A stretch of 64,000 nucleotides of DNA, taken from positions 1-64,000 of the forward strand of contig CAJTNI010000009.1 of the NCBI GenBank assembly GCA_910577945.1, given 5' to 3'. The notes under the pieces are model-generated. The model worked only from the letters and a program-made list of their open reading frames with translations. It did no database searches and was not told the origin of the DNA. Position numbers and translations under genes: made by a program. The stretch comes from an uncultured Christensenella sp. GTDB lineage: Bacteria; Bacillota; Clostridia; Christensenellales; Pumilibacteraceae. This document shows positions 1 through 6,064 of this stretch, one piece after another (position 1 is the first letter of the stretch; every line of letters begins with the position of its first letter).

Positions 1-2
1 TT

Positions 3-425
3 CAATGTGCTATACTCGCTCCGAGTGCAAAGAATATTCAACCTTGGCGGTTTGTTGTGGTGCAACAAGACAAAGCATTGATACGCGACATAGTCGGTTT
101 AATGCAACGTAGCACATTTATAAAAACCGCCGACTGTCTCATATGTGTGTTCTTGGATAAGGACAGTGCGTTTGACCGCACAAAGGACTGTCAATCAATC
201 GGCGCGTGTATAGAGAATATGCTACTCACAGCTACATCGCTCGGAATCGGTTCATGCTGGATAGGCGAGATACTCGACAGACAAACCGAAGTGAAAGAAC
301 TGTTGCAGGTGGATAACGACCGCTACGACCTAATGGCAATAATCTCGTTCGGCTACCCGTTGCGACCAAGTGCGACGGTAACGCCGAGAAAACCGCTATC
401 TGAATGTGTCATTGCATATAAGTAA
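3..425 (+). CDS. Nitroreductase family protein (5'-truncated by window edge)
   Basis: The frame is open from the left edge, so the N-terminus lies outside the window; about 140 residues are visible. Near the visible start it reads SAKNIQPWRF, the Ser-x-x-N-x-Q-P-W signature that binds FMN in the nitroreductase fold. Further on, GIGSCWIGE and a late FGYP motif match the C-terminal half of the family. Such enzymes use NAD(P)H and FMN to reduce nitro compounds, quinones or flavins; the substrate here cannot be told. The GTG at 57 is internal, because the conserved motif lies upstream of it. An intrinsic terminator follows directly. Confidence 0.85.
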   Translation, partial: QCAILAPSAKNIQPWRFVVVQQDKALIRDIVGLMQRSTFIKTADCLICVFLDKDSAFDRTKDCQSIGACIENMLLTATSLGIGSCWIGEILDRQTEVKELLQVDNDRYDLMAIISFGYPLRPSATVTPRKPLSECVIAYK

Positions 426-442
426 ATAGCTGTAATATCTCG

Positions 443-470
443 ATTCCCCGTGTAAAAGCGGGGAATTTTT
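443..470 (+). terminator. Intrinsic terminator after the nitroreductase gene
   Basis: A 7-bp perfect stem (attcccc at 443-449, ggggaat at 460-466) with a 10-nt loop is followed by a T run. It lies 18 bp after the stop codon. Confidence 0.85.
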
Positions 471-582
471 GTATGCAAAGAAAAGAGCCGCTACCGAATA
501 GTAACGACTTTTTTCAAATGGGACAGACAAATACGAAGCAATTATGCAATATACAAACATAATAGTTCAATTTGTTCCTGTC

Positions 583-664
583 TGGTGCGAGCGAGAGGAC
601 TTGAACCTCCACGGTTGCCCACCGGATCCTAAGTCCGGCGCGTCTGCCATTTCGCCACGCTCGC
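583..664 (-). tRNA. tRNA-Leu (anticodon TAG)
   Basis: Read on the minus strand, the 7-bp acceptor stem GCGAGCG pairs with CGCTCGC, and the T arm reads GGTTCAAGTCC. The anticodon loop is CTTAGGA, giving anticodon TAG. The D-arm and extended variable-loop region fit a class II leucine tRNA of about 82 nt. The discriminator is A and the CCA end is encoded (585-583). Confidence 0.95.
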
Positions 665-690
665 GCGTTTGACTGCTGTTTGCGTAGTCT

Positions 691-719
691 ATTGTAGCAT
701 AAGCTACGCGGAAACGCAA
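691..719 (-). promoter_or_regulatory. Promoter of tRNA-Leu
   Basis: On the minus strand TTGCGT, a 17-bp spacer and TACAAT lie 26 bp upstream of the tRNA 5' end. Confidence 0.75.
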
Positions 720-760
720 GCGTTTGAGGTTTGCGTCGACGCAAATTATCGGGCAAAGAA

Positions 761-789
761 TTGACAGACAATATTGGAATTGATATAAT
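761..789 (+). promoter_or_regulatory. Promoter of the TetR-family gene at 838
   Basis: TTGACA (761-766), 17 bp, TATAAT (784-789) is a near-perfect sigma-70-type promoter. An imperfect dyad (ATACG at 787-791 and CGTAT at 803-807) overlaps the -10 box and start region and could be an autoregulatory operator; that role is inferred. Confidence 0.8.
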
Positions 790-837
790 ACGCTTGACCG
801 AGTCGTATATTATTACCGCAAATTCGAGAGGGAGCGT

Positions 838-1401
838 ATGTCCAATTCTACCAAAAACGCGATAGCGGCGTCTTTTTTGAAGCTACTCGACGAACGACCG
901 CTCAATAAAATTACCGTCAAGGATATTGTCGCGGATTGCGGAGTAAATCGCAATTCGTTTTACTATCATTTTCAAGACGTACCGTCGCTTATATGCGAGA
1001 TTGTGTCCGACGAGGTGAATAAAATTATTTCCGAGCACCCGACGGCCGAATCGTTCGAGGAGTGTTTGCGGGTTGCGGGCGAGTTCTTTATCACCAAGCG
1101 CAAGCGCGCGGCGCTGCACATTTACAATTCCGCCAATCGCGATATTTTTCAAACTTATCTTTTGCGCATTTGCGATTACATAGTGGAAACGTATTTGTCG
1201 CGCGAGTTTGAGGCGCGCAAAATCAGGGAAGAAGATAAAAGCGTAATCGTTCGGTTTTTCAAATGCGAGCTGTTCGGACAAATAACGGAATGGTTGAGCG
1301 GCGGGTTTTGTGCCGACGTTATCGCCATGAACGAAAGGCTTTGCCGACTGCAAAGGGGTATGCTCGACACGTTGTTATCGCGTTGCGAAATCGAAGCATG
1401 A
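838..1401 (+). CDS. TetR/AcrR-family transcriptional regulator
   Basis: 187 residues. The N-terminal 50 residues form a TetR helix-turn-helix: after SFLKLLDERPLNKITVKDI comes a short turn and VNRNSFYYHFQ, the recognition helix with the family's typical YYHF ending. The remaining 130 residues are helical and resemble the ligand-binding/dimerisation domain of DhaS-like TetR proteins. The start is the ATG with a GAGAGGG ribosome site (826-832). The gene stands alone between its own promoter and a hairpin terminator, so its target is not given by context. A dyad near its transcription start hints at autorepression. Confidence 0.88.
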   Translation: MSNSTKNAIAASFLKLLDERPLNKITVKDIVADCGVNRNSFYYHFQDVPSLICEIVSDEVNKIISEHPTAESFEECLRVAGEFFITKRKRAALHIYNSANRDIFQTYLLRICDYIVETYLSREFEARKIREEDKSVIVRFFKCELFGQITEWLSGGFCADVIAMNERLCRLQRGMLDTLLSRCEIEA

Positions 1402-1457
1402 GTCGTAATTTGCGCGTTTTGCGTTGCGCTCGACCTTAGCTTTGTATAATACAAGTG

Positions 1458-1484
1458 AAAAAGCTTGCTCGCAAGGGCTTTTTT
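1458..1484. terminator. Hairpin terminator after the TetR gene
   Basis: AAAAAGC-TTGC pairs with GCAAG-GGCTTTTTT with one small bulge, ending in a T run; the A-rich left arm makes it potentially bidirectional. Confidence 0.65.
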
Positions 1485-1618
1485 ACGCAGTATTTCAACT
1501 AACGACTAATGTTCGCGTTCAGCGGACAAGGTTGCGACAGCAACACAAAAACAAAGTTTTTGTAAGTCGTTTAATGTTATTATAGCATGACGAAGTGCGA
1601 GATTATACTTTAAAACTC

Positions 1619-1647
1619 TTGATATTTACCGCAAACGGGTGTACAAT
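1619..1647 (+). promoter_or_regulatory. Promoter of rdgB, predicted leaderless start
   Basis: TTGATA (1619-1624), 17 bp, TACAAT (1642-1647). The -10 box ends 6 bp before the ATG at 1654, so a start at the usual +7 position would coincide with the A of ATG. No Shine-Dalgarno-like sequence precedes the ATG. Confidence 0.75.
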
Positions 1648-1653
1648 CAACGT

Positions 1654-2220
1654 ATGAAAGAAATCGTATTGGCGACGGGTAACGTCGGAAAATTGAGAGA
1701 ATTCAGGGCGATGCTGCAAGGCTATCGCGTTGTCACGCCCAAGGAGCTGGGGCTCGACTTCGACGTCGAGGAAACGGGCGAAACGTTTTACGAAAATGCG
1801 TTAATAAAGGCGCGCGCGCTTAACGCGCTTTGCGGTAAGCCCGCGATAGCCGACGACAGCGGCTTGTGCGTGGACGCTTTGGGCGACGCGCCCGGCGTGC
1901 GTTCGGCGCGGTACAGCGGCGGCGACGATAACGACAATATCGTAAAGCTTCTCGGCGCGCTCGAAGGCGAAGCAAATCGCAAGGCGTATTTCGAAAGCTG
2001 TATCGTGTATTACGACGGGCAAAATATCGTACGCGCCGACGGCAGGGCGTACGGGTATATTTGCGCCGCGCCGCGCGGCGAGCACGGATTCGGCTACGAC
2101 CCCGTGTTCATGAGCGACGATTTGTCTAAAACGTTCGCCGAGGCGACCGACGACGAGAAAAACGCGGTAAGCCATCGCGCCCGAGCGCTTGTCGAGCTTA
2201 AACGCAAGCTCGGCATATAG
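1654..2220 (+). CDS. rdgB: RdgB/HAM1-family XTP/dITP diphosphatase
   Basis: 188 residues, normal for the family. It hydrolyses non-canonical purine nucleoside triphosphates (ITP, dITP, XTP) to monophosphates in the cytoplasm and so keeps them out of DNA and RNA. Visible motifs are the N-terminal substrate loop LATGNVGKLREF, the ETGETFYENALIKA segment, ADDSGLCVDALGDAPGVRSARY, and the C-terminal GFGYDPVF and SHRARAL motifs. A GTG 15 bp upstream lies immediately before the -10 box, so the ATG at 1654 is the more likely start and gives a leaderless message. The YfcE-like gene follows 11 bp later, an arrangement common in Bacillota. Confidence 0.96.
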   Translation: MKEIVLATGNVGKLREFRAMLQGYRVVTPKELGLDFDVEETGETFYENALIKARALNALCGKPAIADDSGLCVDALGDAPGVRSARYSGGDDNDNIVKLLGALEGEANRKAYFESCIVYYDGQNIVRADGRAYGYICAAPRGEHGFGYDPVFMSDDLSKTFAEATDDEKNAVSHRARALVELKRKLGI

Positions 2221-2231
2221 AGCGTGCGCGA

Positions 2232-2690
2232 GTGTATAAGCTCACGGTAATATCGGATATTCACCGCGATATCGGCAGGCTCGAGTGGCTGATTCCCAAA
2301 ATGAACGCGACCGATTGCGCGGTGTGCTGCGGCGACGGCGCGCGCGAGTTTTTGTACGCGCGCGGGCGTATTTGCGTGCCGACGGTATGCGTGCGCGGTA
2401 ACAACGATTTCGACGCGGTTTTGACCGACGCCGCATGTATAGATTTCGGCGGCGTTAATACGTTCGTCGCGCACGGGCACAAATACGGCGTAAAACGCGG
2501 CTTGGACGCATTGAGCGCGGGGGCTGCGCGGGACGGGTGCAAGCTCGCGCTGTTCGGGCATACGCACGTGTTTTTCGACGGGGTCGTAAACGGCGTGCGA
2601 TTGATAAATCCGGGCGCGCTGTGCTGCGGGTCGTATGCCGTTGTTGAAATCGACGGCGATAATATAGATTGCAAACGCTTTTGCGTTTAG
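2232..2690 (+). CDS. YfcE/MJ0936-family metallophosphoesterase
   Basis: 152 residues with the five metal-binding blocks of small calcineurin-like phosphoesterases in order: SDIH near residue 8, CGD near 34, GNND near 57, HGH near 80 and FGHTH near 110. Family members bind two divalent metals and hydrolyse phosphodiesters. The start is GTG at 2232, 11 bp after the rdgB stop, consistent with translation coupled to rdgB. The substrate is unknown. The close link with rdgB suggests a housekeeping role in nucleotide clean-up, but this is inference. Confidence 0.88.
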   Translation: MYKLTVISDIHRDIGRLEWLIPKMNATDCAVCCGDGAREFLYARGRICVPTVCVRGNNDFDAVLTDAACIDFGGVNTFVAHGHKYGVKRGLDALSAGAARDGCKLALFGHTHVFFDGVVNGVRLINPGALCCGSYAVVEIDGDNIDCKRFCV

Positions 2691-2705
2691 TGCTGAGAGG
2701 GAAAT

Positions 2706-3138
2706 ATGCGAGTTTTGGTCGGGACGATAGAGAAAAACGTTTTGCTGCGTGTGATGCGCGAGTTTGGGCTTAATCGAAAAACAGCGTGAGTTCGGCGAGC
2801 CGTTGTCTAATATCGAATATATTTATAGAAAGAGCGTGCAGCTCGGCTTGCCCGTGGAGCTTAAACGCACGGAAGAAATCGAATTTAAGCCGGAAGGCGA
2901 GTACGCAATTGTCGGCAAGTCGGATATAGGCAGTATGACGCTGTCTCAGGAAGATGACGCGTTTTTGGAATATTGTTTTTATGTAGAATATACGCGATAC
3001 GGGCGATTTACGAAAAGACCTATCGCAGATAACAATCACTGGCATCCGCGCGGGTATAACGACGCGCTAGCCGACGTCGTCGCGTTAATGCGCGGCGACA
3101 GGGAATATTTTAAGAATAGGCGTTTGATTGGGCAGTAG
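2706..3138 (+). pseudogene. Small hypothetical gene with apparent frameshift
   Basis: A strong GAGAGGG ribosome site precedes an ATG at 2706, but that frame ends after 27 codons. The next frame is open from about 2755 to 3138 and encodes about 124 residues that look like real protein (charged helices, an NNHWHPRGYNDALADVV segment near the end) but lacks any good start; only a TTG at 2764 is available. Moving from the first frame to the second needs removal of one base somewhere around 2755-2788, for example in the AAAAA run at 2780-2784. Either the gene is broken, the assembly has an extra base, or the second frame starts at TTG. The function was not recognised. Confidence 0.45.
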
Positions 3139-3277
3139 TGAGCATATTTGCTACGCCCGAGGGGCGGGTCTTTCCGCCCGATACGGCGTTAAACTCGCTC
3201 GTAGTAGCGCAGAGACTACAACTTCGCTCGTTTGCCTTGTCTCGGACGGAAATCCCTCGTCCTCGGGTTCGCAGCAG

Positions 3278-3386
3278 TTTTGGCGCATTTAGAGACAATC
3301 AGTGCGAGGAAAAGTCGCGAAGCGCGTGCTTGCGGCACGTGCAAACGGCTTTGACAAAACAATGCGCCGACTGTAATGCGCCAAAA
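3278..3386. repeat. Long-range 12-bp inverted repeat in a gene-free stretch
   Basis: The stretch 3139-3512 has no convincing gene. It holds a perfect inverted repeat (ttttggcgcatt at 3278-3289, aatgcgccaaaa at 3375-3386) with 85 bp between the arms, a second copy of aatgcgcc at 3361-3368, and a small hairpin gggcgg/ccgccc around 3163-3180. It could be a structured RNA or the remnant of a mobile repeat. Confidence 0.35.
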
Positions 3387-3512
3387 CCGAAGCAAATATC
3401 GCCGCGACTGCCTAAGTAATACCTTTTGTTTTTGCGCGAAAGCTTTAACGTTTGCGCGCCGTGCGTTCGGCAATAAAAAAGAACAATCCGCATGCGAATT
3501 GTTCCGATTCAG

Positions 3513-3588
3513 TGGTGATCCATCCGCGATTCGAACGCGGGACAACTTGATTAAAAGTCAAGTGCTCTACCGACTGAGCTAATGGACC
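3513..3588 (-). tRNA. tRNA-Lys (anticodon TTT)
   Basis: Minus-strand cloverleaf starting GGTCCATTAGCTCAG with anticodon loop CTTTTAA, T arm GTTCGAATC, discriminator A and encoded CCA. It is the last gene of the six-tRNA operon. Confidence 0.96.
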
Positions 3589-3591
3589 GTA

Positions 3592-3666
3592 TGGCTGGGG
3601 TAGTAGGATTCGAACCTACGGATGACGGAGTCAGAGTCCGTAGCCTTACCGCTTGGCGATACCCCA
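3592..3666 (-). tRNA. tRNA-Gln (anticodon CTG)
   Basis: Acceptor TGGGGTA pairs with TACCCCA; the anticodon loop is CTCTGAC; discriminator G and encoded CCA. Its sequence is close to that of the neighbouring tRNA-Gln(TTG), suggesting duplication. Confidence 0.95.
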
Positions 3667-3680
3667 ACAAGAGTTGTCAG

Positions 3681-3755
3681 TGGCAGGGGTAGCAGGATTC
3701 GAACCTGCGAGTGCGAAAGTCAAAGTCTCGTGCCTTACCGCTTGGCGATACCCCT
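3681..3755 (-). tRNA. tRNA-Gln (anticodon TTG)
   Basis: Acceptor AGGGGTA pairs with TACCCCT; the anticodon loop is CTTTGAC; discriminator G and encoded CCA. It shares the GTATCGCCAAGCGGTAAGGC D-arm region with the adjacent tRNA-Gln(CTG). Confidence 0.95.
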
Positions 3756-3785
3756 ACATGTAACCGCACGCGGCGGTTACGTGAA

Positions 3786-3862
3786 TGGTGTGGGTAAAGG
3801 GGGTCGAACCCTTGACCTCTAGAGCCACAATCTAGCGCTCTGCCAACTGAGCTATACCCACC
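3786..3862 (-). tRNA. tRNA-His (anticodon GTG) with A73
   Basis: Acceptor GTGGGTA pairs with TACCCAC; the anticodon loop is TTGTGGC. A G lies at position -1 (3862), as bacterial tRNA-His normally requires. The discriminator base before the encoded CCA is A (3789), whereas most bacteria have C73 pairing with G-1. Confidence 0.93.
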
Positions 3863-3865
3863 ACA

Positions 3866-3942
3866 TGGCACGCCCGGGGGGATTTGAACCCTCGACAAAC
3901 GCCTTAGAAGGGCGCTGCTCTATCCAGCTGAGCTACGGGCGC
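3866..3942 (-). tRNA. tRNA-Arg (anticodon TCT)
   Basis: Acceptor GCGCCCG pairs with CGGGCGT (G-U at the first pair); the anticodon loop is CTTCTAA; discriminator G and encoded CCA. Confidence 0.95.
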
Positions 3943-3947
3943 AAGGC

Positions 3948-4021
3948 TGGAGCGGGTGATGGGAATCGAACCCACGTGGTCGGCTTGGAAGGCCGAAACT
4001 CTACCATTGAGCTACACCCGC
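3948..4021 (-). tRNA. tRNA-Gly (anticodon TCC)
   Basis: Acceptor GCGGGTG pairs with CACCCGC; the anticodon loop is CTTCCAA; discriminator T and encoded CCA. It is the promoter-proximal gene of the tRNA operon. Confidence 0.95.
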
Positions 4022-4033
4022 GCGTGCTTATCA

Positions 4034-4062
4034 AGAATACCATATTATACGGCGTTTGTCAA
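4034..4062 (-). promoter_or_regulatory. Promoter of the six-tRNA operon
   Basis: On the minus strand TTGACA, 17 bp, TATTCT lies 12 bp before tRNA-Gly. The stretch 4063-4327 beyond it holds no recognisable gene. Confidence 0.7.
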
Positions 4063-4327
4063 CGATTTTTTTATCTTTTTAATTAAATAGCGATTTTATT
4101 TTTGTTGCCCGAGCGCACGATTTGCGATAATTCAAAATGCGATTATATTCGATTTGAGCGGTTTTTTGTGTGAGAACGGCGCGCGATATTTGATAACAAA
4201 CGCGAATGTGTGCGAACGATTGCGAAATGACGGCAAAACGCGATTGACATAATACAATTCCGTATGGCGGACGCGCGTCTGGGCGAGCGGGAAATTTAAA
4301 CGTTTTGTGCAAATTGCGTTTATTTAG

Positions 4328-4356
4328 TTGACACGGGTGGAAATTTATGGTAAATT
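4328..4356 (+). promoter_or_regulatory. Promoter of tRNA-Tyr
   Basis: TTGACA (4328-4333), 17 bp, TAAATT (4351-4356), about 58 bp before the tRNA. Confidence 0.7.
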
Positions 4357-4414
4357 AAATAACGTTCGCGACGGTAGCGTAATCGCCGCGAACGCAAACC
4401 GAACAATATGCTAT

Positions 4415-4499
4415 GGACGGGTTCCCGAGTGGCCAAAGGGAACAGACTGTAAATCTGTCAGCATCGCTTTCGGTGGTTCGAATCCACCCCCGTCCACCA
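4415..4499 (+). tRNA. tRNA-Tyr (anticodon GTA)
   Basis: A class II tRNA of 85 nt. GGACGGG pairs with CCCGTCC, the anticodon loop is CTGTAAA, a long variable arm follows, and the T arm is GGTTCGAATCC. The discriminator is A and CCA is encoded. A strong terminator follows 9 bp later, so it is a single-gene unit. Confidence 0.96.
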
Positions 4500-4507
4500 A
4501 AACCGTT

Positions 4508-4539
4508 AAAGATTGAACTAAAATTCGTTCAATCTTTTT
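4508..4539 (+). terminator. Terminator of tRNA-Tyr
   Basis: The perfect 11-bp stem AAAGATTGAAC/GTTCAATCTTT with an 8-nt loop is followed by further T residues. Confidence 0.9.
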
Positions 4540-4614
4540 CTTTTGTTGATTAAAGTCTGAAAAACTTATCAAGCGCCCGCCATAATGCCATTTTTAGTTT
4601 TTCGGTTTGCGGTA

Positions 4615-4643
4615 TTGCAAAAGATAGTCGATTATGATAAAAT
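4615..4643 (+). promoter_or_regulatory. Promoter of the gene at 4671
   Basis: TTGCAA (4615-4620), 17 bp, TAAAAT (4638-4643), 27 bp before the ATG. Confidence 0.7.
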
Positions 4644-4670
4644 GGAATTATTAAACATAGGAGCAAAAAT

Positions 4671-5384
4671 ATGACATCGCAAGACCTTTACGACGCTATC
4701 CATAAGGAATATGAACAGTTAAAATCGGTATTGCAAACAAACGACTTAGGTGCAATTATCGAGCAAACGTTAAAAGTACACGCTATGGTGCACCCGAAAG
4801 CCGTTTCGGGCGCAAAGCAAGACACCATTGCGGATTATGTTCTAAACTATTTGCTTGAAAAGGACAACAAAACGAAACTTGTGCCGAGAATGGACTGCGG
4901 CGTTGATTTGAATTGGGCAGGAACGGAAAAAGTGCCTATGTGTTGGCATTTTTGGCATACATATCGTATCGAAGATTTGGTTACGAATATATTGATTGCC
5001 GATAAGCCGCAAATATTCAACGACGAAATACAAAAGAAAATCAATTCGCCTATAACCGATACGGGTAACGCATTGGAATTTGACGAAGCGATAGAGTTTG
5101 GCAAACAACTTAACGTTGCTGCGCTGAAAGATTACATTATCACCGTCGGGAAAAATACGCGCACGATAATCGAGAATTTGACGCTCGAACAAATAAACTC
5201 TATGGTTCCCGAAGAAAGAGTTATGCAAATTCTTCGTGTCGGCGGTGTTACGACCGATGTCCGTTCGGTATGGCTGTTGGTGTATTGGGGAAGATTGACT
5301 GTCGGCGGAATGATACTTACGCCGTTGACCGACCACCATATGATGCATCTGCCGCCGTGCCTCAATCATTTACCGATACTGTAA
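4671..5384 (+). CDS. Hypothetical protein, possibly DinB-superfamily-like
   Basis: 237 residues, no signal peptide or membrane helix. The protein is mainly alpha-helical. A histidine-bearing segment LKVHAMVHP lies near residue 43, and the C-terminal quarter carries GGMILTPLTDHHMMHLPP. The latter resembles the last metal-binding helix of DinB-like proteins, where histidines hold a divalent metal; the resemblance is weak and the call is tentative. Start ATG with GGAG ribosome site at 4661-4664. It has its own promoter, and its base composition is more AT-rich than the 6-45 kb region, as in its neighbour at 5612. Confidence 0.6.
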   Translation: MTSQDLYDAIHKEYEQLKSVLQTNDLGAIIEQTLKVHAMVHPKAVSGAKQDTIADYVLNYLLEKDNKTKLVPRMDCGVDLNWAGTEKVPMCWHFWHTYRIEDLVTNILIADKPQIFNDEIQKKINSPITDTGNALEFDEAIEFGKQLNVAALKDYIITVGKNTRTIIENLTLEQINSMVPEERVMQILRVGGVTTDVRSVWLLVYWGRLTVGGMILTPLTDHHMMHLPPCLNHLPIL

Positions 5385-5541
5385 GTAATTCGTTTTTGTT
5401 GCTACCGCGTCGCCGTAACCGCTAAGACGTGGGCGTGATTTGAGTTAACGGCTTTTGCATCTATGTGAAAAGTCGAGCGTGAATTAAACCGTGTGCGCTT
5501 AATTATTTAAGCGTGATAGCATGATTATTTATTTTTTGTTG

Positions 5542-5570
5542 TTGCAAATATCGGTTGCGTATGCTATAAT
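5542..5570 (+). promoter_or_regulatory. Promoter of the gene at 5612
   Basis: TTGCAA (5542-5547), 17 bp, TATAAT (5565-5570). Confidence 0.7.
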
Positions 5571-5611
5571 CTATTACACGATAAACTGTGATTTTCGGAG
5601 CGCGCACTTGA

Positions 5612-5980
5612 ATGAATGCGGAAAATAAAAACGAAGCTGACACTATAATGGCATATGTAAAGTCTGCAAGCTTAAAGGGTAGTGTGGAGATAGACGAACA
5701 TAGTTTTTTATGGGATTTAGGCGGCGTTTATTTGCAATTTTATATTGACGCTTATGAAACCACCGTATTTTATTCTTATCAAAAAAGTCAATTTTTTAAT
5801 CGCGGGCATTTTCATGAAGACAACTGTGATATCATAAGCTTGATAGATGAAATAAACGACAAAGATAAAATAGTCCGAATAACTTTTCATGCGCTGGGCA
5901 GCAGCTTTTGTGTCGTGGACAAGGCGTGCACGAAAAAGAAAAGTCGGCTGTTCATCAGGCGTTATTATTCTTCGCTTTAA
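5612..5980 (+). CDS. Hypothetical protein, 122 residues
   Basis: Not recognised. It is soluble, without a signal peptide. The first 90 residues look beta-rich with aromatic strands (GGVYLQFYIDAYETTVFYSY), followed by a basic tail with KKKSRLFIRRYY. The promoter 42 bp upstream and a weak CGGAG site (5597-5601) support expression. AT-rich codon use sets it apart from the GC-rich neighbours downstream. The stretch 5385-5541 before its promoter shows nothing else. Confidence 0.55.
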   Translation: MNAENKNEADTIMAYVKSASLKGSVEIDEHSFLWDLGGVYLQFYIDAYETTVFYSYQKSQFFNRGHFHEDNCDIISLIDEINDKDKIVRITFHALGSSFCVVDKACTKKKSRLFIRRYYSSL

Positions 5981-6000
5981 TTCGTCGATTGTGAAAAAGA

Positions 6001-6029
6001 TTGACAAAAATCGTTTGGGCATTTATAAT
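6001..6029 (+). promoter_or_regulatory. Consensus promoter of the LRR gene
   Basis: TTGACA (6001-6006), exactly 17 bp, TATAAT (6024-6029): a full consensus, predicting strong expression. Confidence 0.85.
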
Positions 6030-6064
6030 CTATAAAAACACTCTATTTTGTTGCGGAGGAAAAC

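Noticed and set aside
3622..4086. Short open frames across the tRNA operon
   Set aside because: They run through well-formed tRNA genes and their translation reflects T-arm sequences (GFEP, SxxRTR-type artefacts).
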